Positions 1 through 9,158 of a DNA stretch of 64,000 nt are shown here, one piece after another; positions within the stretch are counted from its first letter, which is position 1, and every line of letters starts with the position of its first letter. The DNA comes from Gadus chalcogrammus (taxonomy: Eukaryota > Chordata > Actinopteri > Gadiformes > Gadidae): positions 24,566,110-24,630,109 of the forward strand of contig NC_079415.1 in NCBI RefSeq assembly GCF_026213295.1. Reading direction: 5' to 3'. A model generated the notes under the pieces. That model did not search any database, was not told where the DNA came from, and was given only the letters and a program-made list of their open reading frames with translations. The position numbers were made by a program, and so were the translations under genes.

Positions 1-445
1 TGGCACATTGACGGCTATGACAAACTTAAACCGTATGGGATCTGTATAAGTGGATGCATAGATGGTTTTTCTAGGAGACTCATCTGGCTGGAGGCATACA
101 AAACTAATAATGATCCGAACGTGATTGCTGGTTATTTCATGGATGCTGTACTAATAGCTCAAGGTTGCCCTGAACGATTACGGGTAGATTTAGGGACAGA
201 AAATGTTCGTTTGGCCGAAATGCAAAGATTCATGCACTTTTCAGAGGGTCAACTTGAAATCGAACATGTCACATTTGGTCCAAGCACTGGCAACCCAGCG
301 CATTGAAAGATGGTGGCTGACATTACGCAGTCAGTGCGCCCAGTTTTGGATGGACTTTTTCGATAAATTGAAATCGGATGGATACTTCGCTGACACCTTC
401 CTGGACAAGTCATTGGTCCAGTTCTGTTTTCTTTCCACAATTCAG

Positions 446-651
446 GTAAGTTTCACTATTCACTGCTTTATTTTTGTCTGTGGCTTATTCTTATTTGTAT
501 TATTTTATTTTATTGTTACACTATACTATTGATTTGGTTTTACCAAAAAAGTTAAATACAAGAACCACACATTGCTTTCTGTCTGCAGGAAAGCTTTTTC
601 ATGCAATTCATTGCATTTCATTTGTATTCACTTTGAGCCTTGTCTTATCAG
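446..651 (+). other. intron of the integrase-core gene
   Basis: The intron begins GTAAGT at 446 and ends TTATCAG at 651. Removing it joins CAG to GCA in phase 0 and links two stretches of the same conserved protein. A spliceosomal intron means this gene is expressed, or was expressed, as nuclear mRNA. Confidence 0.7.
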
Positions 652-1013
652 GCAGAACTGGAGGAGGTCGCATTCATCTGGAATGAGCACAGGATGCGTC
701 GAGTGCACAACTCACGAAGTCCTCATGGCCGTCCATCCATCATCCATGCAGTGCCTCAACTCTACGGGGCCACGGACTACCTGTATCGCCCAAGTCTGGA
801 GAAGATCGAGGCCTGCTTGGGGGAGTGTGTTTACAAAGACTTCCCATGTGATGAAGATGTGTTTCACATTTGTGTGGGGCTTATGTCTGAGCATGGCCTT
901 GAATTAACTAACGACGTGTACAAGACAGTAGATCTGTATGTAAGACTTAGACAGCTAATTAACAATGAATTGCTACAGCCCTTAAAAGCAGGGGTAGTTG
1001 TTTGTGCTAGATT

Positions 1014-1055
1014 GAGCTGCAGTAGGCCTAATTCAGCATTAGGCTACTGCAGCTC
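1014..1055. repeat. inverted repeat (hairpin) at the 3' end of the integrase ORF
   Basis: GAGCTGCAGTAGGCCTAAT is followed after a few bases by its near-complement ATTAGGCTACTGCAGCTC. The last ~20 codons of the ORF run through this hairpin, so the natural C-terminus may lie earlier, or the tail may have been replaced. Confidence 0.7.
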
Positions 1056-1071
1056 ATTTAGCAAAACTTAA

Positions 1072-1379
1072 CTTGCACCTATTTGTAACTAGAGTAGGCT
1101 TTAACTGGTTCTGCAACAATACAAGCCTAACAATATACTGTGTGTCTTAACCCCTTTTTTCCAATCGTTGTAGTGTCTTTAACATTAAGTTGACATTTCT
1201 ACTGCAAAAATAAATATATTTGATATAAACATTATACTTAATATATTAATCATGCGTCAATATTGATTATTGGGAAATAACTAAACAGTTAGCCACAATT
1301 TAATGACTTTTATTATTTTATTATCTTCCCATAAAACAGCTTTAGAAAACAACATAAGTATTGCTGGGGATATATATAA
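1072..1379. other. AT-rich spacer, no gene seen
   Basis: Strongly AT-rich DNA between the integrase stop codon and the first tandem repeat unit. It has no coding frame and no recognised repeat. It is probably 3' UTR and intergenic spacer of the convergent pair. Confidence 0.4.
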
Positions 1380-1860
1380 GCTGCTGATGGCAGCTGAAAC
1401 GGCTAAACGATGTATTGGTGGTGATAACTTTAATACATTACATTAATACAATAGTTCATTATATAATTAAATATTTACACATTAAATATAATCTAGCATC
1501 TCAAAGTCTCTACATTAAATCACATTACATTATATAATTTCCTATTTACATATAATCCAGCATCTCAAAATCATAAAATTAAGTAATCTCGACATGAAGA
1601 GGCTGTTGATGGCATCTGAATCTGCTAAACTATGTATTGGTCGGGATGACTTCAAGACATTTCATTAATACAACAGTACATATAATAACATATTTACATA
1701 ATCCAACATATCAAAATATGTACATTAAATCTCATTACATTAATACATCAGTACATTATATAATTTCATATTTACATATTACATATTGCATTAAATCATC
1801 TTGACATGAGGAGGCTGCTGATGGCAGCTGAATCAACTAAACTATGTCCATTGCCCACAC
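1380..1860. repeat. three tandem ~210-220 bp units derived from the HECT gene 3' end
   Basis: Units start at 1380, 1602 and 1812. Each begins GCTG(C/T)TGATGGCA(G/T)CTGAA and runs into CTAAACTATGT or a close variant. The first two continue into AT-rich sequence rich in ACATTA motifs and end with an ACATGA(A/G)GAG-type junction. The third unit continues directly into the real terminal coding exon of the HECT-like gene on the minus strand, whose stop codon is at 1837-1839. The two outer units therefore look like tandem duplications of the HECT 3' end and UTR. Confidence 0.65.
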
Positions 1861-3941
1861 ACCACTCTCCAATACTTTGTTCATTTCGTGTCTGAAATCC
1901 GGGTAATTGTCATAATCAATTGGCAACTCCAAGTAGCATCCACATGTGTGGGCGATGGGCCGTCTCTGCATACCTTGCAAATTCGTGAAGCTCAAGTAAT
2001 GGTCTTACCAAGAAACAAATCAGAGCCAGTGCAAAACCGAAGGAATAGAGACAGGTGCTGTGCGTCAGATTCTCTAAGGTAAGTGCTAAGATGCTTTCCT
2101 ATGTTCTTCTGCTGGTCGTTCATAGTAGTGGGGTAAGAGATAGACCTAATCACCTTCCTCAGTGTTGGATGAAGATTTACATACGCTTCTGAATGCCTTC
2201 CAAATCTGACCTAAAGGGTGCAAGCACCTTGCTCCACTGCTCTAGGACAAAGGCGGGTTCTTGAACCAGCTTTTGGTGGGCAAGCTCCTCCAAGAGCTGT
2301 TCAATATTATCAGCGGTTGGCATTCTTCGACAGCTGTGGAGATCCATTACTTCAATCAATTCTTCCTGATCCACACTTTCAAAATCTGAACGGCAGGATT
2401 CAAACACCAATCTCTCTGACTCTGTGACATATTTCAGGAAGCAGTCAACAAGACTACTCTTCACACTTCCCAGGGCAACTTTCTCCAAAATTACTGGGGC
2501 TATTTTTATAGGCAGGTACTTCTCTTTTTGCCAACCCATTGCTATTATTCTGCCAATGCTTTCCCACTGCTGCTTACCAAAATCATGGCGTAGAAAAGGC
2601 ACCTTGAAAGCATTTCCTAAAGTGCATTGCTCATAAAAGTCCAGCCAAAATTCAGTTAGCACATCCCTAACACGCCACCTTCATCAACTGCCATTTCCAA
2701 ACTTCCATTGGGAAGAATTACTTGGATGAAAACATCATCTCGCATGACACTCGCGTCCAAAAAATGTGTGATTAGTTCTCTCAGGATCTGCCCACGGTGA
2801 ACAACAATTATTCTCTTTGTTCTTTCACTCTGATCAATGGGCACATGAGCAATATCTAGGGTCGGAGTAGATGAACTTGATGCCCGAGGAGACGTTTGTA
2901 AGGTATCATCAAGGCTAACCCAGTCCAGATCATGTAGGTGTCCTTGGAAAAAGGTAACTGTGCCACTATTCTCAAAGTCATCTACAGCATTGGCGGCATC
3001 AACTTCGCTCACCACTAGCCCAATCTGTCATTTCAACAGTGGAGCAATCGAAGGGCTCAGGATCACTGTTTGTATCAGACAGGACATTGCTGCTACTAGC
3101 ATATACCACATCTGCGGTTTCCTGACCTTCAGCTAGAGGTAAACTAGGCCTAGGGGGGTTGGGTGAGGCTGCAAGCTGATTCTCACTGCAACCATCCCTC
3201 TTGGTTGTTGCTAAGTAAAAGCGTAAAATGGGCAGCTTTGTTACTTCATAAAGATCCCCAACTGTAGTCAGGGGATCTAACGGGCGCTCCTGAAAATCAG
3301 TTAGTTCAATCGCAAAATCTGAACATTTCCTTCTGCATTTTTCTGACCAGGGAAAAACAGGTTTTTGGCCTGTTCAATTAACTGATCTTTACAACAATTC
3401 TTGGACACAGAGATTTTCCTGGTCCCCGCCCCCCTTTTTGGCCCTCATTTGTAAGAATTTCCCGTCACGGAAATTCAACCAGCCAATTTCAATTTTACGC
3501 TCTTTCTTCTGAGCATTTTGACATGGTAACTTCTCAGACAAGTGTTCACGATCGTCACTTTTTGCTAACTTGGCTTTCAGTCGCTCAAAAAGTTTGATTT
3601 GCGGGCAACAGGATTCTTCCCCTTCAATCTGCAATATCCAAGGACAGCCAGTCGGTCTCCATATGATGGTAGATACTCGGTTAACTGGTCGTCGTTCATG
3701 AGCAGGAGGACATTGGGATCGATCTTAAAAAAGAGGAAAACACACACACACACAGCCACAAAACAAATATAATTTAACATAAACAGAAGCCGTAATTAAA
3801 AAAAAAAATCAAAAAATGCATAAACACACAATTTAGCCTATCTTTCCCCCATTAACAGACTAGTTACCTTATCGTTTTCCAGTTGCTTTATGTTTTCTCT
3901 GGTACATTCCGCGACCTCAAGAACTCGCACAACTCATCCAT
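1837..3941 (-). pseudogene. SAM-like + HECT E3-ligase-like gene, multi-exon, frameshifted
   Basis: Minus-strand reading. Exon 1 (3941 to about 3869) starts MDELCEFLRSRNVPE and ends at a GTAACT donor. Exon 2 starts at 3727 with IDPNVLLLMNDDQLTEYLP, completing a SAM-like fold, followed by KIEIGWLNFRDGKF with GGG and later LTDFQERPLDPLTT. Next come HECT N-lobe blocks: VHRGQILRELITHFLD, ILPNGSLEMAVDEGGV, LTEFWLDFYEQCTLGNAF and VPFLRHDFGKQQWESIGRI. A GTATGT donor at 2184 leads to the last exon (about 2071-1837) with FLRFCTGSDLF and RRPIAHTCGCYLELP; the Cys of HTCG (about 1943) sits where HECT ligases carry the catalytic thioester Cys. At least six 1-nt disruptions occur: near 3890, 3590, 3395, 3340, 3005 and 2660, plus one near 1995. 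So it is probably a pseudogene, unless the assembly has uncorrected indels. HECT ligases transfer ubiquitin; the substrate is unknown. Confidence 0.75.
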
Positions 3942-4086
3942 CCTGTGAGAGGCCAACACAATATTTAAACGAACGGAACAGATGCCAACTACATTGTGAT
4001 GCATTGAGCACATGGATGAGCTAACATTATGCATGTACATATTTATAATTCGAAATTCGTCCCACGCCGGGCCATTTTTACTTACT

Positions 4087-4110
4087 ACTAGCGCCACAAG
4101 AGGGGTCAAA
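4087..4110. repeat. short palindrome AGGGGTCAAATGACCCCT
   Basis: An 18-bp near-perfect palindrome just upstream (minus sense) of the HECT-like gene start. It could be one edge of the unit, but no matching partner was found because the other edge lies outside the window. Confidence 0.35.
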
Positions 4111-4395
4111 TGACCCCTAAGTCATTTGAATGAGAGGCTGTGCATTTGCACATAATGATCACTAGGTGGCGCCAATGAGCTATTACCGCGCGAGCGCCAC
4201 ATGTGCGTGTCTGTCACAAGCCTAGTCCTCACGATTTTGTCATAAATGTACATATATGAAGTACAAACAGCCTATATTTTCACTAAGGGTTTAAGATTGA
4301 ATGATGCAAATAAAGTAATTAAATTAATTGAGATATGCCTATATTGTTATCGTGGATATTTTCTCAAGACCACTCCATTCCATCAACTTTATGAA

Positions 4396-4470
4396 CCAGC
4401 AGTTGGCTGAGTGGTTTAGGCCCTGCAATACGGGCGACCTGAGTTCGCGTCCTGTACGTCATTTAATTCT
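4396..4470 (+). repeat. tRNA-derived SINE-like head
   Basis: TGGCTGAGTGG matches the RNA polymerase III box A consensus. About 35 bp further on, GAGTTCGCGTCC resembles box B. The spacing fits a tRNA-derived SINE head rather than a functional tRNA: no acceptor stem is seen and no anticodon arm could be folded convincingly. Confidence 0.4.
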
Positions 4471-5059
4471 TGCCGTTGGCTTATTTTGTAATTTCCTTTA
4501 TATCAGAGAAATTAGGCTTAAACAATTTACTTTTATGTACTCAGATTCGAACACCACTACAAAATGGCGAGCATCCTATATAGTGCACTATATCCGTGAT
4601 AGGGAACGATTTCGAACACTTTGAACTAGTTTAAAAAGAGAAAACATTTTGACTAAAAGTTGACTACAATTTAAGGACTTTTTGTCGACTAAAACTAGAC
4701 TAAAACTACAAAGGAAAACAATGACTAAAATGTGACAAAATCTAAATAGCTGACAAAATTAACACGGTGCTAATACTAGAACTAGCTAACATAGCTGCAG
4801 CAGAGTGCTTTTTCAAAGGAAACATAAACCAGATGAAAAGACGCTGAATTACTGAATATAGGCTTAAAAGAGCATCTCTACAAATTCGGTTACCTTGCTG
4901 TTTCGCCTTGCGAATAGGAGGATGACCGAGAGAAGTGATGACTTGCAGGTTCATCAGCCTCAGGTCCGAAATGATGGCGCCGACTGGTAGCCTAGTAGCG
5001 CGTGCCGCTCTGTCGTGCCGATTTCGAACTTGAAGGAAGTGAGGTCAGGGGCAGGCTAA
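4471..5059. other. unassigned sequence
   Basis: No convincing coding frame. Around 4640-4740 there are several degenerate repeats of a GACTAAAA(A/C)T-type motif. I see nothing else that can be named. Confidence 0.3.
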
Positions 5060-5065
5060 CCGTCG

Positions 5066-5337
5066 AAAATCTCGTAATTATGACTTTAAATCTCATTATA
5101 TGACTTTTTTATCTCGTTATTATGACTTTAAATCTCATCATTATGACTTTTTTATCTCGTTATTATGACTTAAATCTCATAATTATGACCTTTAAAATCC
5201 TCGTAATTATGACTTTAATCTCGTAATTATGACTTTAATCTCGGTAATTATGACTTTAAATCTCGTAATTATGACTTTAAAATCTCGTAATTATGACTTA
5301 AATCTCGTTATTATGAACTTTTAATCTCATAATTATG
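5066..5337. repeat. ~21-bp minisatellite (TCTCGTAATTATGACTTTAA)
   Basis: About 12-13 imperfect head-to-tail units of TCTCGTAATTATGACTTTAA, with T/A and length variation (ATCTCGTTATTATGACTTT and ATCTCATAATTATGACC forms). It ends in a poly-T run at about 5350. Confidence 0.9.
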
Positions 5338-5339
5338 AT

Positions 5340-6560
5340 AGTTGTGGTGTTTTTTTTTTTTTTCCGTTGAGGGAATGGGCTTCCATACATACCTGCAACA
5401 GTTGGACACACACAACTATAAATAGGAGGCCCGCATAGCGCGCACATGTCCACATAAACCTCGGCTCAGAACTCCTCGAACGTCACACCAAACCAACAAA
5501 CCCTTACACATGTAACATTAGATTTGACATGTTTTATGCTATATTTAACATCCGTTCTTTTACATTGTCTTTGCAATTTATAGTGAACTTTATTTACAAG
5601 CGCAGACTGCGACTTACCACACGTAAGCTTGGTGGTTGCTTCTGAACTTCAAACACAAACTTCTCCGCCGTGGACTTGCAGATAAATATAAAATATTGGT
5701 GGGGTCCCAAGTTTACAGAATTACAAATAACAGAAAGTAATTATTTACACCTGTTACACAGGGATACCACGTTCAGCTAACAAATCTCCGTTGCAATCAA
5801 GGTTCGCTCAACAACTAAATCCCGAACAGATCTACCGGCAACTAAATATTCTAGAGCCTTTTGACGAACACAACGCATGATGACGCTAATGATCCCCATT
5901 CCTGTTGTGGTATTGGTGTAAAATACACTGCAGGATTAATACATTGATCAACTACACGCTAAAAAGTTTAAATTAAATAACATAAGAACTATAAAATGCA
6001 TTTCCTGCAGCTGTAGTGCAAAGTGAGTTGGCTTGACTTCGTGTTTCCAGGATGAATATTTACGTTGTTTTTAGGCGCAACGTCCGCAATGCCAGACCCC
6101 GTCTACCGTCTTCTTACTATTAGACATTATCCGGCAATGCTTAGCTTTCATAGCCACTTGGGCTGCTATCTAGAACGTGCTCACGCTCGAGTCTAGCGTA
6201 ACCTCGGCATAACATATTTAAGTTTTGACTAAATGTACAATGACATTTGACTGAATGTAAAATGAATATAAATGCACTCACGTGTTCTCTTTTATTTGTT
6301 CTTCACAGGGTTGGATGGAACGGCAGGCGGAAGAACATCCCCAAAATTGAATTCAAAATTATTTGAAATAAAAATATAATAAATTGATATTTGTTAGTGT
6401 ACTGTCTTGTCTTTTGAATAGGCTTGGGGTCCACATTAGCAACAGCCACCAGCCAAAATGTAGGTAAAATATTTATGTGGCTTGTAGATTTCAGACTAGA
6501 TTTTGTGGGTTCTATAAAGGGCAAATGAGGACTGCACCATGCAGATCCGCCAAGAACGTC
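5340..6560. other. unassigned, no gene seen
   Basis: Poly-T followed by mixed-composition DNA with no long ORF, splice-linked exon or recognised repeat family. Small ORFs here lack any recognisable motif. Confidence 0.3.
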
Positions 6561-6561
6561 C

Positions 6562-6805
6562 TTGCAACGTTATGGCAACCTTTTTGAAGAAGGTTGCATA
6601 AATGTCGCCAGTATGTATTTTGGTTGCCACGACGTCGCCAGGACGTGGCAGTTACGGACGAGCAACGTCGCCAAGATACATTGCGGCAACGTGATCGCGT
6701 CTTTCACCCGCACGTCGCGGCAACGTTGAAACTTACGTTGCGGCAACCTATGTTTGGTCATAAAGTTACGTAACCGCGACGTCGCGGCGACGTAACTGCG
6801 TTAGC
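6562..6805. repeat. block rich in ACGTCGC / ACGTTGC palindromic motifs
   Basis: Short near-palindromes recur within about 240 bp: CAACGTTATGGCAACC, ACGTCGCCAGGACGTGGC, GCAACGTCGCCAAG, ACGTCGCGGCAACGTTG, TTACGTTGCGGCAACC and CGACGTCGCGGCGACGTAA. They look like diverged copies of a unit built from ACGT plus GCGGCAAC. CpG is dense compared with the flanks. It is probably the body of an old non-autonomous repeat; the family is unknown. Confidence 0.55.
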
Positions 6806-7172
6806 TAGTCCTCACTTTAGATAAGCTCACACAAAATGCTTAACAAATGCTTTCTAACTACCTAATCATGAATTGCAGCATCATTCTGGGTTAGGGTTTG
6901 GCTTCAGAGTTGGGTTTTGGGTTTGGTTTCGGGACCTTGGATGAGGAGCAGGACAGAAGAGTTTTCTGTTTAAAACCTTCCTAGAGAAACGAACGGTACA
7001 TGATCATGTTGATTTGAAGCCTCGGTTCCGGCATCGTGATCCCTTTCCCTGGCAGATGTTTCCGATGTAGAGAAGTAGAGCGTGGATGTTTTGGGGTATT
7101 GTATGACTAGAGAACTGTCATGTTTTCCCTTGATGCGCAAAGTAGATCAGTTTGGAGATTTCAGTCACATGG

Positions 7173-7691
7173 TGTAACTGTCATCATTAAAAGGTTTCTG
7201 TAATTTAATTATTACTTTCATATTATAAGGCATAAGGAAATTCATTTTTGTTTATATTAGTAATTCAATAATTGTGTTCGTTATTCAGGTTTAAAATTGT
7301 ATTTAAATAGTTTGTTGAATGACGTCACTTGTGTGTGTGTGTGTATTTAGGCTGATGTTTTGTCAGTTTGTGTCAGTTTGAGATGCGGCATGAGAGAAGG
7401 TGAACAGCTTGTGATACGCATCGCCGAAAATAATCTAGTTTCAAAGTCCCTGTAAATAGCATGCAGCCAACGAGGTATGTTTCTTGTTGTTTCCCTGTAT
7501 TTTGTTTTGCTTGTTTGGCTTTTTGTGTGCCGTGTAATTTATGATTTTATGTAAAGCTAATGCCGTGATTTCTGTTGTACTGTGTATGTATTCATCTATA
7601 GTTTTCACGGTGGAGTTGGAGTAAAAGGCTACAATAAAACCCGTCAAAGGAAACCATTGGTGTCTACCGAATGCTATTAGAGGGAGTTACA
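7173..7691 (+). repeat. 5' LTR of the BEL/Pao element
   Basis: 519 bp, TG...CA termini that are perfect 7-bp inverted repeats. It differs from the 3' LTR only in a short block near 7250-7270 (three extra bases plus substitutions), as far as I could compare by eye. A (GT)n run lies near 7331-7344. AATAAAA at about 7634 is a candidate polyadenylation signal. Confidence 0.93.
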
Positions 7692-7760
7692 GTGAAAACT
7701 CGGACTGTTCATCGACGCGAGTGGCAGTTCAACGAAGGAGCGCAAGAAAAGGATCGGCCT

Positions 7761-8036
7761 GTTAAGGTTTGGCTGGACCGGCACACGGAGCCGCGATCAA
7801 CGGACATCTCTAACTGACAGATGACCGTTAAGGCACACGGTGCCGCGATCAACGGACATCTCTGATGAGCGACCGTTAAGGCACCCGGAGCCGCGATCAA
7901 CAGACATCTCTAACTGACAGATGAGCGACCGTTAAGGCACACGGAGCCGCGATCAACGGACATCTCTAACTGACAGATGAGTGACCGTTAAGGCACCCGG
8001 AGCCGCGAGATGTCAACGGACATCTCTAAGTTAAGA
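7761..8036 (+). repeat. five tandem ~56-bp units in the leader of the BEL/Pao element
   Basis: Units start with GTTAAGG at about 7761, 7827, 7875, 7931 and 7987, each containing GGAGCCGCGATCAACGGACA or a close variant and ending CTGACAGATGAGCGACC or a shortened form. They lie between the 5' LTR and gag, where packaging or translation-control elements commonly sit in LTR elements. Confidence 0.85.
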
Positions 8037-8437
8037 GTGATCTAAGAAAATTAAGGCTTTTGTATAGGATTTGGTTATTATTTACTGTGAATAAGAGCTG
8101 TGTTAAGTGAATGTTTTTTATTATGCTGTATGGAAGCATTTAAGTGCCAAAGTTAAAGGGCAACTACAGTTCTCATTGAACTTTTGTGTTTCAACTTAGA
8201 GTGTGTTGTAGCTACATCAAAGTTTTATTCTGCATTTGATGCTTTGGGCAATTTATAGAGGTTTACATATTGTTTGCATTTAAGGGTGACCTCCAAAGTT
8301 ATTTGATTTATTGCAAGATATACACAACTAAAGGGATGTTTACATTCACGCTTTATTTTCAAAAGTGAGTCAACTTAAATAAGTGATTTAAACAATGACA
8401 GAGCCAAGTGAGTCAACTTAAATAAGTGATTTAACCA

Positions 8438-9158
8438 ATGACAGAGCCAAGTGAGTCAACAGTTCATAGCTTAGACTCCCAAGATAAACCTGAAGTAGGC
8501 CTTCCTGAAGCCCAGCATGATGAAGCGCCAAAGCTAAGACAAAGTTCAAGAATCAGATCTCTCACAGAAAAAGGCAAAGAAATGCAAGAAGAAAAATGTA
8601 AAGGGCTTCAACAAAAATTTAACTACACTTATGATAAATGGAAAACACAAGCAAAATTAGCCAAGAAGTCATTGTCACAATTAAAGGACCTTCTATCTGA
8701 AGAGTTGCTCAAGGATATCATTGGTGATATCGCAGGTTTTTCAGCAGATGTCCAGCTAATTTATGATGAGCTGCGCAATGTCTCAACTCCGGATCAAGAC
8801 ACGCGCAGAAAAGTGGATCTGTGTGTAGAGATCTCCAACTTTATTGTAAGCAAAGCCTCAAGCCGACTCGATGGAGAAGCCAAAGAAGCAGAAGAAGTCA
8901 AATGGCCAGAAGCAGGCTCTCTTTGGCACAAGCTCCTCTAAGTCAGGTTCTTTCACCACCGAGTTAAAAGTTCTCTCAATCAACTCCTCCAGGTCCTCTA
9001 TAAAACGCCAAGAAGCTGCCGCAGAGGCTGCCGCAAGCGAAGCTGTTCTGAAAGTGTTAGAACAACAAGAAAAGGAACAGCAGGAAATACAGCGTCTAGA
9101 AGCAGAAGTTAAAAGGAAGATATCTGATGAACAGCAGCAATTGTTAAGCGCAGCTTAG
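8438..9158 (+). pseudogene. gag N-terminal region of the BEL/Pao element (frameshifted)
   Basis: An ATG at 8438 opens MTEPSESTVHSL. The reading stays in frame 2 to about 8915, shifts to frame 3 (FGTSSSKSGSFTTELKV) and returns to frame 2 near 9140. The two shifts cancel, so gag rejoins pol. The segment from 9010 to about 9290 is Ala/Glu/Gln/Lys-rich (EAAAEAAASEAVLKVLEQQ), typical of a coiled coil. The region would supply the capsid precursor. An alternative ATG near 8395 (the same MTEPSE codons repeated in a short duplicated leader) exists, because TGAGTCAACTTAAATAAGTG occurs twice just upstream. Confidence 0.75.

Larger units (their letters stand above)
1..1071 (+). pseudogene. DDE integrase-core gene, 3' part, one intron, one frameshift
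   Basis: The window opens inside an integrase-type (rve-like) catalytic domain. Frame 1 reads HIDGYDKLKPYGICI, then IDGFSRRLIWLEA, then RVDLGTEN; after a one-base shift near 293-296 the reading continues in frame 2 as QRIERWWLTLR. These supply the D, D and E positions expected of a DDE integrase. The first exon ends at 445 before a GTAAGT donor. The acceptor lies at 650-651, and the second exon (652-1071) continues in phase as AELEEVAFIWNEHR to a TAA at 1069-1071. In fish and some invertebrates, multi-copy genes of this type are known as uncharacterised integrase-catalytic-domain proteins. The 5' end is outside the window. The shift in a run of Cs could be decay or an assembly error. Its convergent neighbour is the HECT-like gene. 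I cannot name the transposon family with certainty. Confidence 0.75.

Noticed and set aside
4396..4470. Functional tRNA gene
   Set aside because: Box A and B-like motifs are present, but no complete cloverleaf or anticodon arm could be formed; treated as a SINE head.
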